From Bacteroidales bacterium (GTDB lineage: Bacteria > Bacteroidota > Bacteroidia > Bacteroidales > UBA932): a stretch of DNA of 64,000 nucleotides. The notes beneath the pieces are model-generated. The model had not been told where the DNA came from. It saw only the letters and a program-made list of their open reading frames with translations, and ran no database searches. Shown piece after piece: positions 7,135 to 15,974 of the stretch. The stretch spans positions 1-64,000 of the forward strand of contig JAILLE010000020.1 in NCBI GenBank assembly GCA_024693285.1, given 5' to 3'. The position numbers were made by a program, and so were the translations under genes. Numbering within the stretch: position 1 is the first letter of the stretch; each line of letters opens with the position of its first letter.

Positions 7135-9694
7135 TCTCGACATCGTGTTTTCCGCTTGAATATTCCTTCCACTGGAAAGTGGCAGTGACGCCGACAGGAA
7201 GCTCGAAATGCAGTTTCCTGCCGGTTCTCTTTATGACGATGGTACCGTATGGAGTCTCCTGGGTGACATTGACTTCTTCGAGTCCCTCAGGAATCTGCGG
7301 ATCGAGGATAATGTGCTTGTAACCGGGTGCGTCGGGGATGATGCCTCCGAGAGCCTGGTAAAACCAGCTGCCGATACCGTTGAAACAGTTGTGCAGACGG
7401 CTACGGTCAGCGTCCCAGTGTTCCCAGGTGGCGGTGGCGCCGTTGTCAATCATGTACAGGTAGCCAGGATAGGTACGCTGTTTGAGAAGGTTGTAGAACC
7501 AATCGCATTCTTTCGCGAGGGTTGCCCATTCGGTTATGACAGGCACTCCCACAAGGCCGGTTTTGAGATGGTTGTCATAGATTTCGGCCGTGCGCTCGAA
7601 GAGTTTGTCCTTAACCTTTCCAAGCAGGTCAGGAGGAACAATCCCGACCAATAGCGGGTAGGCCATATCCACTTGTGAACCACTGCCATAGATATAATCC
7701 TCCCGGTTGAGAAGGGACTCGTTGATCCTCTTGGCCAGAGCCTCGTACCTGGCTTTATATTCAGAGGCGTCCTCGGGATGTCCCACGACACCGGCGATGG
7801 TCTCCAGTTCCTTGTAGACCTGGCATAATGAGCAGTTGTTGACCAGATCTATTGATAGAGGGTCGGTCACGTCGACTCCTTCCGGAGCGGCCCAGTCGCC
7901 CAGATACCATGCCCTGTACTTGGTGTCTGGCCATCTCTTAAGGAGCCCGTCAATCGTGTGGGCGTCAACATATTCCAGCCAGAGCTTCATCTGTGGGTAG
8001 CATCTTTCAAGCAGGCGTTTGTCTCCATAACTCATATACGTTCTCCAAGGGGCCTGGACAATGAATCCGCACCAGTAAGGACCGCCACCAGCCGGATAGG
8101 GGCAAGGGGCTGTGTGAGGAAGGCCTCCGTCTTCTTGGATAGCGTCGTTCCACGCCTGCAGCCAGTTGATGTAAAGAGGGGAGACTCCGAACATGGTCTG
8201 GAGGGAGAGGGTGGAGGCGTTTCCGTCCCCGCCATAGCCGAGGCGCTCTATATTGGCGCAGTCAACCATATACCCGTCAAATGCCAGATTCTCCAGAGTA
8301 TATCTGATCATGTCATGGATGGCGTTGAGATCCTTGTCGGAGGACTCGAATGAAGCTGTGCTCTTATAGTCAGTGCGCATCCTCAAAGCCTGGATGTCCT
8401 TAGGATCCGGAGCGGATCCCAAGCCCTCCAGCAGGACATAGCGGAAGACGTGATGGTTGAATTTGTTGACCAGATGGTCTCCATCAGCGGATCCGGAGGA
8501 TACATATTGGTTGATGGTGACAGGGTTGAACGTCCCGTCCAGCTCGAAATCATCGAAGAAGGAAGCTGTGACGATATCGCCTTCATTTATTGGAGGAAGC
8601 TTTATGTCCAACATGCCGTTGAGCACTCGGCCGAAATCGGCGAGGTAGCCTCCGTCATTGCCGTAAGGCTCTATGCTGACTGCCGGGAAGCATTCCTGAA
8701 TAAGGCATGGCTCGCACATCATCATGGTGGCCTCGATGTCGTCAACATTCACAATATCAACAGGTTCCCATGTCATCTTGTCGAGTGCTTCACTATCCAT
8801 CGAGGTGGGAAATACTCCGGCGTCGATGGCCTCGCCTCCGAAATGCCAGGCGCGCCAGTCCCCGAGATCCCGGTAACCGCTCCAGGTCCCTTGCCATGTC
8901 TCGTCTGTACATACAATCGCAGTAGCTCCATCAGGGGTTATCGCGTCCAACTCGGCCTTCACGATAGGACCGTCATATATGGCACCAAAGGTCTTTGGTT
9001 TATACCATCCGGAGCTTGTCCAGAGAGCGATCTCGTTCTCTCCCTGCGACAATAGACCGGTGACATCATAGGCCACGATAAGGGATCTTTTATCGAGCTG
9101 GGACACGGCGGGGTTCAGGACAGCGTCAGAGACCTTTTTCCCATTGATGTATGCCTCGTGATAGCCCAAAGAGTTCACATACAAGACATACAGTCCGGGA
9201 GTCTCCTTGACGGTGAATTTTTTCCTGAGTATCGGGGAGCGGCCTTCTCCGGGAACCGCCCCGATATAATCACCTTCAAGTGTGTCCCCATTTGTTATAC
9301 CGATTCCGAAACGCTGTGGCTCACTCCAGGCGGAGGCCTTTTTGTCAGAATTCCAGATCCTGACTCTCCACCAGCAAATCTGTCTGGATGAAAGGCCTGT
9401 CCCTGAATAAGGGACCATTATTTGTTCGGCGGAAGCTATTCTGCCAGAGGACCATAGACTCGCTTCCCCAGACTCCAGGGCTTCTTTGGAAGGAGCCACT
9501 TGAATCTCATAAGCGACTTGTTCCATCGGTTTTTCGGAACGTATTTTCCAGCTGAAATGAGGGATGGTGGAGTCTATTCCGAGTGGTTCGGAAAGGCCCT
9601 CGCATTTAAGGTCATACACATCGAATGAAGGTCCGCAGGAGTTGACCAGGACGGCCAGGGCGAACATAATGAAGCGGTTTGCTATCTTTCTCAT
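7118..9694 (-). CDS. GH78 alpha-L-rhamnosidase-like lipoprotein (copy 1)
   Basis: This 858-residue exported enzyme has the GH78 layout: an N-terminal beta-sandwich (DLKCEGLSEPLGIDS, typical of Bac_rhamnosid N-domains), a second beta domain with the conserved LYVNSLGYHEAYINGKKV, and an (alpha/alpha)6 barrel. The catalytic segment is DCANIERLGYGGDG with Asp478 and Glu483, and the second acid is in the C-terminal WEHWD. GH78 enzymes release L-rhamnose from pectic or plant glycosides. The signal peptide ends in a plausible lipobox (VNSC). It is paralogous to the divergent gene that follows and roughly two thirds to three quarters identical by eye. It overlaps the convergent kinase-like gene by 17 bases. 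Confidence 0.93.
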   Translation of the reverse strand: MRKIANRFIMFALAVLVNSCGPSFDVYDLKCEGLSEPLGIDSTIPHFSWKIRSEKPMEQVAYEIQVAPSKEALESGEASLWSSGRIASAEQIMVPYSGTGLSSRQICWWRVRIWNSDKKASAWSEPQRFGIGITNGDTLEGDYIGAVPGEGRSPILRKKFTVKETPGLYVLYVNSLGYHEAYINGKKVSDAVLNPAVSQLDKRSLIVAYDVTGLLSQGENEIALWTSSGWYKPKTFGAIYDGPIVKAELDAITPDGATAIVCTDETWQGTWSGYRDLGDWRAWHFGGEAIDAGVFPTSMDSEALDKMTWEPVDIVNVDDIEATMMMCEPCLIQECFPAVSIEPYGNDGGYLADFGRVLNGMLDIKLPPINEGDIVTASFFDDFELDGTFNPVTINQYVSSGSADGDHLVNKFNHHVFRYVLLEGLGSAPDPKDIQALRMRTDYKSTASFESSDKDLNAIHDMIRYTLENLAFDGYMVDCANIERLGYGGDGNASTLSLQTMFGVSPLYINWLQAWNDAIQEDGGLPHTAPCPYPAGGGPYWCGFIVQAPWRTYMSYGDKRLLERCYPQMKLWLEYVDAHTIDGLLKRWPDTKYRAWYLGDWAAPEGVDVTDPLSIDLVNNCSLCQVYKELETIAGVVGHPEDASEYKARYEALAKRINESLLNREDYIYGSGSQVDMAYPLLVGIVPPDLLGKVKDKLFERTAEIYDNHLKTGLVGVPVITEWATLAKECDWFYNLLKQRTYPGYLYMIDNGATATWEHWDADRSRLHNCFNGIGSWFYQALGGIIPDAPGYKHIILDPQIPEGLEEVNVTQETPYGTIVIKRTGRKLHFELPVGVTATFQWKEYSSGKHDVEINPGQ

Positions 9695-9698
9695 ATTT

Positions 9699-9727
9699 AC
9701 AAATTTATTAAAAATTCATAAATTTGT
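9699..9727. promoter_or_regulatory. Inverted repeat with mirrored -7 boxes between the GH78 genes
   Basis: ACAAATTTAT (9699-9708) and ATAAATTTGT (9718-9727) are perfect 10-base arms around a 9-base spacer. Each arm contains TAAATTTG, a TAnnTTTG -7 box, on the strand facing its own GH78 gene (minus 9700-9707, plus 9719-9726). For the plus gene, TTTA at 9696-9699 lies 19 bases upstream of the box, close to the -33 consensus. The same element could be an operator. Confidence 0.5.
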
Positions 9728-9770
9728 TTGTTTACCTATCACACTTTGGTGATATAACGGCATTTGGAAT

Positions 9771-12335
9771 ATGTCCACTTTAAAACAAATCATTCTTATC
9801 TCACTGATTATGTCATTCAGTGTCGCCTTCATCTCTTGTCGTCCTTCTATTGAGGTATATGACCTTAAGTGCGAGGGCATGGCTGAGCCGCTTGGCATAG
9901 ATTCGGCCTCACCCCATTTCAGCTGGAAGATCCGCTCAGCGAAACCTATGGAGCAGGTCTACTATGAGATACAGGTCGCGGGATCGTTATCTTCGCTCAA
10001 ATCAGGTGAACCGGATCTCTGGTCATCAGATAAAGAGGCCTCGGCTGATCAAGTCATGGTACCATATTCAGGAAAGCCCTTGGTGTCCAGGCAACAGTGC
10101 TGGTGGAGGGTAAGAGTTTGGAAATCAGACAAGAAGGTCTCAAGGTGGAGCGAGCCTCGGCGCTTCGGAATCGGCATAATCGGCGATGATGCCATGCGTG
10201 GTGATTATATCGGGGCCGTTCCCGGGGATTTACGCGCTTCATTGCTGAGGAAGAGTTTCGAAGTGGAAAGCCTGCCCTCGATGGCGATTCTCTATGTCAA
10301 CTCGTTAGGTTACCACGAGGCATATATCAACGGGAAAAAGGTTTCTGAGGCGGTTTTGTCTCCGGCTGTGTCCCAGTTGGACAAGAGGTCCCTCATAATG
10401 GCTTATGATGTGACTTCCTTGCTCAAGAAAGGAGGTAACGAGATAGTCCTTTGGGCAGGCACCGGGTGGTACAAGGTATTCAAACCGGCATATGACGGGC
10501 CTCTTGTGAAGGCGGAACTGGATGCTGTGACCCCTTCAGGGGTGGCTCCCATCTTGTGTACGGACGCGTCGTGGAAGGGCGCTTGGAGCGGTTACCGAGA
10601 CCTCACCAATTGGCGTTACGGTGGTTTCGGTGGCGAGTCAATCGACGCGGAGGTCCTGCCTTCCTCGATGAATAGGGAAACCCTTGACAAGATGACATGG
10701 GAACCTGTTGATATTGTGAATATTGACGGAATAGAGGCCTCCATGATGATGTGCGAGCCTTGTGTGGTTCATGAGGTACTTGCCGCGAAAAGCATAAAGC
10801 CAAATGGTGAAGGCAGCTGGGTCGTGGATTTCGGCCGTATTGTTAACGGCCTTCTTGACATAAAGCTGCCTCAGCTCCCTGAAGGGCACCAATCGACGGC
10901 TTCTTTCGCGGATTTCCAGGAGACTGACGGTACCTTCAAGCCTGTAAGCCGGAATGAATATATTTCTTCAGGCAATCCTGATGGAGACAGGTTCCTGAAC
11001 AGGTTCAACCATCATGTTTTCCGGTATGTCATCCTTGACAGTATTCCCGAGGCACCTAAACTCGAGGATATCATGGCTTTGCGGATGAGGACCGATTTCA
11101 AGCCCACCTCTTCTTTCAAGTCCTCCGACGATGAGTTGAACATGGTCCATGACATGGTGAGATACACCATGGAGAATCTCGCTTTCGACGGATATATGGT
11201 GGACTGCGCCAATCTGGAGAGGCTCGGCTACGGTGGGGATGGAAACGCCTCGACTCTCTCGCTACAGATAATGTACGATGTGGCTCCTCTATATGTCAAC
11301 TGGCTCCAGGCATGGAACGATGTCATAAGGGAGGATGGTGGGCTTCCCCACACGGCTCCGACCCCCTGGAGGGCTGGAGGTGGTCCGTATTGGTGCGGTT
11401 TCATAGTCCAGGCCCCTTGGAGGACATATATGAGCTACGGCGACAAACGATTGATAGAGAGGTGTTACCCTACGATGGTACATTGGCTGGACTATGTGGA
11501 CGCCTACACTGTTGACGGTCTTCTCAAGGAGTGGCCCGAGACTGAATACAGGCACTGGTTCCTTGGTGACTGGGCGGCTCCTGACGGGGTCGATGTCAGG
11601 GATCCGGAGTCTGTCGACCTGGTCAACAATTGTTCCCTTTGCCAGGTTTACCTTGACCTTGTCCAGATAGCCAGGCTGCTTGGAAAAGAGTCGGACGCGG
11701 TTGAGTTCCAAGCCAGGTACGCCGCTCTCTCCAAAGTCATCAATGATAAGCTTTTCCATCCAGAAAGCTCCATTTACGCCAGCGGCTCGCAGATTGACAT
11801 GGCTTATCCTATGCTTGTGGGAATAGTCCCGGACAATCTACGGAAACAGGTGAGAGACAAACTGTTGGAGCGCACGGCTACAGTATATGATGGCTATCTT
11901 AAGACCGGCCTTGTCGGCATTCCTGTGATCACGGAATGGGCAACCTTGGCAGGGGAGTGTGAATTTATGTACGGTATGCTCAAAAAGCATGGATATCCCG
12001 GATACCTTCACATGCTGGATAACGGAGCCACCGGAACCTGGGAGCACTGGAATGCGAGACGTAGCCGCCTTCATAATTGCTTCAACGGAATCGGAAGCTG
12101 GTTCTACCAGGCGCTCGGCGGTATAATACCGGACGCTCCTGGCTACAGGCATATCATCATTGATCCCCAGATGCCAGTGGAAGTTGAGAACGTGAAGGTG
12201 AAGCAAGAGACCCCTTATGGGACGATTATAGTCGAGAGATTCGACCGCAGTCTTCATTTCGAGCTACCTGTCGGCGTCACGGCCACAGTCGCCGGGAAAG
12301 AATATTCTTGCGGCAAGTATGACATAGAATTATAA
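9771..12335 (+). CDS. GH78 alpha-L-rhamnosidase-like lipoprotein (copy 2)
   Basis: This 854-residue paralogue of the upstream divergent gene is collinear with it throughout, including the LYVNSLGYHEAYINGKKVS segment, the catalytic DCANLERLGYGGDG (Asp478, Glu483) and WEHWN (Glu758). The signal peptide ends at FISC, a likely lipoprotein site. The most visible differences are a two-residue-shorter region after SGWYK and a changed stretch around residues 355-400, where copy 1 has FDDFELDG and copy 2 has FADFQETDG; these may alter specificity. It is followed after 49 bases by the Gfo/Idh/MocA gene on the same strand and may be transcribed with it. Confidence 0.93.
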   Translation: MSTLKQIILISLIMSFSVAFISCRPSIEVYDLKCEGMAEPLGIDSASPHFSWKIRSAKPMEQVYYEIQVAGSLSSLKSGEPDLWSSDKEASADQVMVPYSGKPLVSRQQCWWRVRVWKSDKKVSRWSEPRRFGIGIIGDDAMRGDYIGAVPGDLRASLLRKSFEVESLPSMAILYVNSLGYHEAYINGKKVSEAVLSPAVSQLDKRSLIMAYDVTSLLKKGGNEIVLWAGTGWYKVFKPAYDGPLVKAELDAVTPSGVAPILCTDASWKGAWSGYRDLTNWRYGGFGGESIDAEVLPSSMNRETLDKMTWEPVDIVNIDGIEASMMMCEPCVVHEVLAAKSIKPNGEGSWVVDFGRIVNGLLDIKLPQLPEGHQSTASFADFQETDGTFKPVSRNEYISSGNPDGDRFLNRFNHHVFRYVILDSIPEAPKLEDIMALRMRTDFKPTSSFKSSDDELNMVHDMVRYTMENLAFDGYMVDCANLERLGYGGDGNASTLSLQIMYDVAPLYVNWLQAWNDVIREDGGLPHTAPTPWRAGGGPYWCGFIVQAPWRTYMSYGDKRLIERCYPTMVHWLDYVDAYTVDGLLKEWPETEYRHWFLGDWAAPDGVDVRDPESVDLVNNCSLCQVYLDLVQIARLLGKESDAVEFQARYAALSKVINDKLFHPESSIYASGSQIDMAYPMLVGIVPDNLRKQVRDKLLERTATVYDGYLKTGLVGIPVITEWATLAGECEFMYGMLKKHGYPGYLHMLDNGATGTWEHWNARRSRLHNCFNGIGSWFYQALGGIIPDAPGYRHIIIDPQMPVEVENVKVKQETPYGTIIVERFDRSLHFELPVGVTATVAGKEYSCGKYDIEL

Positions 12336-12384
12336 TTTTTGTATATTTAACGAAATCTTTCAGTAACAACAATAACACTAAGAT

Positions 12385-13818
12385 ATGCTTAACAGAAGAG
12401 ATTTCCTCAAGTCCATGGCTGTGGCTTCGGCCGGCATGGCGCTCACGCCTGGAGAGATTCTTGGCAAGGAGAGTTTCGTTGGCGGCATGGCCGCTGCCAA
12501 GCCTAAAGGCGAGAAGGTAAAGATAGCGTTTGTCGGTATAGGCAACCGCGGTGAGCAGATAATCAATGATTTCACCAACACCGGAATGATTGATGTCGTG
12601 GCCCTTTGCGATGTGGACATAGACGGGCCCCAGTGCAAGAAGGTTCTCGCTATGTATCCGAAGGCCAAGAGGTTCCGTGATTATCGCCAGATGTTTGACA
12701 AGTGCGGGAACGAATTCGACGCTGTCGCCGCCGCTATTCCGGACCATTCCCACTTCCCGATCGCTATGCTCGCCCTCAACCAGGGGAAGCATATCTATCT
12801 TGAGAAACCGATGTGCCGCACCTTCCATGAGGCTGAGTTGATGATGGCCTCCGCCCGAAGGCATCCCAATCTCGCCACCCAGGTTGGAAACCAGGGCCAT
12901 TCCGAGGGGAACTACTTCCAGTTCAAGGCTTGGATGGACGCCGGTATCATAAAGGATGTCACCGCGGTCACCGCACACATGAACAATTCCCGCCGCTGGC
13001 ACAGCTTCGACGCTAAAAGGATGTACAAAATGCCTGCCCAGCAGTCCATCCCCAGGGGCATGGATTGGGATACCTGGCTTGGCGTGACTCCTTATCATGA
13101 TTTTAACGAGAAATATCACCAGGGTGACTGGAGGTGCTGGTATGACTTCGGTATGGGCTGCCTCGGAGACTGGGGAGCGCATATTCTCGACACTGTACAT
13201 GAGTTCCTTGAGCTCGGACTACCTTACGAGGTCAGCATGCTCTACGAGAACGGGCACAATGATTACTTCTACCCGTATTCGTCCACAATCCTCTTCCGTT
13301 TCCCGCAAAGGAATGGCATGCCGCCCGTGGACGTGACATGGTACGACGGACTGGATAACCTGCCGCCGCTTCCGGAGGGCTATGGCGGAGGAGTCGCTAC
13401 CGCAAATGTGCCTGCCTCAGGCCAGAATGTCGGTCCCGTAGCGAAGATCTCTCCCGGCAAGATCATATATACCAAGGACTTGATTTTCAAGGGAGGAAGC
13501 CACGGTTCCGAGCTCTCCATCATCCCTGAGGAGGCCGCCAAGGATTTGGCCGGCAAACTTCCTCCGACTCCCGAGAGCCCGTCCAACCACTTCGAGAACT
13601 TCCTTCTCGCTTGCCAGGGCATCGAGAAGACAAGGTCTCCGTTCGAGATCAACGGAGTTCTCTCCGAGGTATTCTGCCTCGGTGTGATTGCCCAGAGACT
13701 GAATGCCAAGCTCTACTTCGATCCTAGGACTAAGCAGTTCACCAACAATGACTTCGCCAATGCCATGCTGGTAGGCTTGCCGCCTCGTAGGGGTTGGGAG
13801 GAGTTCTATAAGATGTAA
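12385..13818 (+). CDS. Gfo/Idh/MocA oxidoreductase with Tat signal
   Basis: This 477-residue protein opens with a twin-arginine signal (NRRDFLKSMAVASAGMAL), so it is probably exported folded with its cofactor. The NAD(P)-binding motif VGIGNRG (Gly51, Gly53, Gly56) and the catalytic-domain motif EKP (140-142) are intact. Family members oxidise or reduce sugar hydroxyls, often at C3. It is followed after 12 bases by a DUF1080 protein, a family linked to hydrolysis of 3-keto-disaccharides, so I infer a role in oxidising a glycoside at C3. How an exported enzyme keeps its nicotinamide reduced or oxidised is open; glucose-fructose oxidoreductase solves this with a tightly bound cofactor. Confidence 0.9.
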   Translation: MLNRRDFLKSMAVASAGMALTPGEILGKESFVGGMAAAKPKGEKVKIAFVGIGNRGEQIINDFTNTGMIDVVALCDVDIDGPQCKKVLAMYPKAKRFRDYRQMFDKCGNEFDAVAAAIPDHSHFPIAMLALNQGKHIYLEKPMCRTFHEAELMMASARRHPNLATQVGNQGHSEGNYFQFKAWMDAGIIKDVTAVTAHMNNSRRWHSFDAKRMYKMPAQQSIPRGMDWDTWLGVTPYHDFNEKYHQGDWRCWYDFGMGCLGDWGAHILDTVHEFLELGLPYEVSMLYENGHNDYFYPYSSTILFRFPQRNGMPPVDVTWYDGLDNLPPLPEGYGGGVATANVPASGQNVGPVAKISPGKIIYTKDLIFKGGSHGSELSIIPEEAAKDLAGKLPPTPESPSNHFENFLLACQGIEKTRSPFEINGVLSEVFCLGVIAQRLNAKLYFDPRTKQFTNNDFANAMLVGLPPRRGWEEFYKM

Positions 13819-13830
13819 TATTCAACGACT

Positions 13831-14553
13831 ATGAGAAAGATTGTTTTAGCTTTGGCTGCCTTGGCGCTATGCGTCAGCGCTTGCGCTCAGGATAACACAT
13901 TGACTTCCAAGGAGAAAGCTGATGGTTGGAAACTCCTTTGGGACGGTAAGACCACAGATGGCTGGCGGGGAGCCAAGCTCGATGATTTCCCTGCCAAGGG
14001 ATGGGTTATTGAAAAGGGGGTCTTGAAAGTTCTCAAAGGGAACGGAGGCGAGTCCACAAACGGCGGCGATATCATCACCACGAGGCTTTACAAGAACTTC
14101 ATTCTGAAGGTGGACTTCAAGATCACTGAGGGCGCGAACAGCGGTATCAAGTATTTCGTGGATCCGACCCTTAATAAGGGTGCGGGCTCCGCTATCGGCT
14201 GTGAGTTCCAGATTCTGGATGACCTTAGGCACCCGGACGCCAAGTTAGGCGTGAAAGGCAACAGGACTCTAGGCTCCTTGTATGACTTGATTCCCGCTCC
14301 GGAAGACAAGCCCTTCGACATCACGACCTGGAACACCGCGACAGTGATTGTCAACGGGTCTCATGTGGAGCATTGGCTCAATGGCGTGAAACTCCTTGAA
14401 TATGAAAGGAATAATCAGGAGTGGAACGCTCTTGTGGCCTACAGCAAGTACAAAGATTGGCCTAACTTCGGCAACTACGAGGAAGGTTACATTCTCCTTC
14501 AGGACCACGGTGACGAGGTCTGGTTCAAGAATATTAAGATCAAGGAATTATAA
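13831..14553 (+). CDS. DUF1080 / 3-keto-disaccharide hydrolase-family lipoprotein
   Basis: This is a 240-residue exported protein with a signal ending in the lipobox VSAC (Cys18). The DUF1080 (PF06439) jelly-roll fold is recognised from [18 protein letters not shown] near the N-terminus, [10 protein letters not shown] in the middle, and the C-terminal [18 protein letters not shown]. Characterised relatives in Bacteroides cleave glycosides already oxidised at C3, by elimination rather than direct hydrolysis. Its place right after a Tat-exported oxidoreductase fits that pathway. The substrate is unknown; nearby GH78 genes hint at rhamnose-containing glycosides. The gene ends 12 bases before the acidic-repeat lipoprotein. 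Confidence 0.9.
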   Translation: MRKIVLALAALALCVSACAQDNTLTSKEKADGWKLLWDGKTTDGWRGAKLDDFPAKGWVIEKGVLKVLKGNGGESTNGGDIITTRLYKNFILKVDFKITEGANSGIKYFVDPTLNKGAGSAIGCEFQILDDLRHPDAKLGVKGNRTLGSLYDLIPAPEDKPFDITTWNTATVIVNGSHVEHWLNGVKLLEYERNNQEWNALVAYSKYKDWPNFGNYEEGYILLQDHGDEVWFKNIKIKEL

Positions 14554-14565
14554 GATCAAATCGCT

Positions 14566-15972
14566 TTGAGAATTCCGTTCATTTCCGTTAAGGGCATTCT
14601 GGCTCTTTTGTTATCATTCGCCTTGATCGCCGGCTGCGATGATGGCGTTGTTGAGCCTCCTATCGAACAGGAGGAGGAAATCTCCGTCACGCCTGAACCG
14701 GTCAGGGCGGAAGTCCCTCCCGCGGAGGAGGAGACTCCACCTTCTCAGGATGAGGAAACCCCTCCCGCCAGCGACGATGAGACCCCCGCCGGTGATGATG
14801 AGACCCCAGCCGGCGAAGAAGAGACACCTGTTGAAGAAGATGATGCTCCTGTTGAAGGAGAGGAGATTCCCGATGGTGATGATGAGACCCCCGCTGGCGA
14901 TGATGAGACTCCCGCTGATGACGAAGAGACTCCTATTGAAGGAGATGATACTCCTGTTGAAGATGAGGAAATTCCCGAAGACGATGATGAAATACCTGAT
15001 AGTGAGGACGAAAGCGATCCAGTTGACCCTTCGGTGCCTGTGACAATAGGCGACACTCCCATTGCGTTCAGTCCGGAAGGAACTGAAACCGAGATAGCCG
15101 TGGATCTGAAGGATCTGTTTACGATTCCTTCAGAGGGCGTCAAGAGCGTCAAGTTTTTCTTCTGCGATGAAATATTGGATATTACCAAGATAGGAGACCG
15201 GAACGTCAGTTTCAGCATCACTGATGGTATACGGCTATATGCCGCGATAAACGGAGGTGATGAGCAAATGGTCGCTTACATCAGTAACACTTCTGGCAGC
15301 AACACATTCGGTTATGTCCGTGGTTCGGTAGCTGACGCTTTGATGAATACAGGCGGGATGTATGTCTTGCTGAAAGCCGATGTCCTTATGGATTCAGGAA
15401 GTTCGATTGGAGTCACATTCGATGGACAGGACCACTTCAAGGCTGATATCAAGCGACCCGTCGAAATAGCCACCGTCTCTTCCGAGAGTCTGATTGACGG
15501 TGTTGATTTTGGCGAGAAGGGGTCATACATCAGTATCGCTGACCTGCTCGCGCCTGTGGATTGGCGTGGCCGTACGTTTGAAGACTACCCTAATTATTGG
15601 GGCTACTATGGCGTCCGGTTGGGTAGTGATCCTAATGTCTATGGCTTTGAGGTAGTTCTCGCTACTGACGATGTCCAGTGCGAGATCTCGGGCAAACGAC
15701 AAGCCATTTTATCCGGAATGTATATCTCCCAAATCGATCCCGCCAAGGCTAACAAGTCGGCTGATGGCAAGTATTTCCTGGTTCCTGATCCGTTGCGTCC
15801 TTCAAGGACGGTAGAGATTCCTGCCAACCGCTTCGGTTACCTGACGTATTTCAACAACGGCAGGGTTCTTACCCAGGATTTCAAATTGTTCGTTAAGGGA
15901 ACCGTCCATTACGGATTCGGCTACCTGAAGACTGGTTGGATAGCTATTCCTGTTAAGAGAACAAACAATTAG
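14566..15972 (+). CDS. Lipoprotein with long acidic Asp/Glu-Thr-Pro repeat
   Basis: I do not recognise the family. The reading starts at a TTG (14566), giving a good signal peptide (MRIPFISVKGILALLLSFAL) and lipobox IAGC. Residues about 30-155 are a low-complexity, strongly acidic stretch built from degenerate units such as DDETPAG, EEETPVE and EEIPD, with proline every 5-8 residues, likely an extended stalk. Residues about 160-468 look globular and beta-rich. It sits 12 bases after the DUF1080 gene and is probably co-transcribed. A surface protein lifted away from the membrane by a negatively charged linker is a reasonable inference. The stop lies 2 bases from the stop of the convergent GDPD gene. 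Confidence 0.75.
   Translation: MRIPFISVKGILALLLSFALIAGCDDGVVEPPIEQEEEISVTPEPVRAEVPPAEEETPPSQDEETPPASDDETPAGDDETPAGEEETPVEEDDAPVEGEEIPDGDDETPAGDDETPADDEETPIEGDDTPVEDEEIPEDDDEIPDSEDESDPVDPSVPVTIGDTPIAFSPEGTETEIAVDLKDLFTIPSEGVKSVKFFFCDEILDITKIGDRNVSFSITDGIRLYAAINGGDEQMVAYISNTSGSNTFGYVRGSVADALMNTGGMYVLLKADVLMDSGSSIGVTFDGQDHFKADIKRPVEIATVSSESLIDGVDFGEKGSYISIADLLAPVDWRGRTFEDYPNYWGYYGVRLGSDPNVYGFEVVLATDDVQCEISGKRQAILSGMYISQIDPAKANKSADGKYFLVPDPLRPSRTVEIPANRFGYLTYFNNGRVLTQDFKLFVKGTVHYGFGYLKTGWIAIPVKRTNN
14700..15020 (+). repeat. Low-complexity tandem repeat encoding the acidic linker
   Basis: Degenerate 15-24-base units based on GATGATGAGACCCC and GAAGAAGAGACTCC repeat through this stretch. They keep the Asp/Glu-Thr-Pro pattern while varying at codon third positions. 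The antisense strand is open over the same stretch only because of the biased composition. The repeat is a candidate site of length variation by slippage. Confidence 0.75.
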
Positions 15973-15974
15973 TT

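Noticed and set aside
12277..13200. Long antisense reading of about 300 codons opposite the Gfo/Idh/MocA gene
   Set aside because: The sense strand carries a full family match with Tat signal and motifs; the antisense product has no recognisable feature.
14700..15020. Repeats resembling a CRISPR or tandem array
   Set aside because: Units are degenerate, in frame, without unique spacers, and encode a continuous acidic linker.
14745..15221. Serine-rich antisense reading opposite the acidic lipoprotein
   Set aside because: The frame is open only because the sense strand repeats GAT/GAA/ACT/CCC units; it has no plausible start context and the sense gene has a signal peptide and neighbours.
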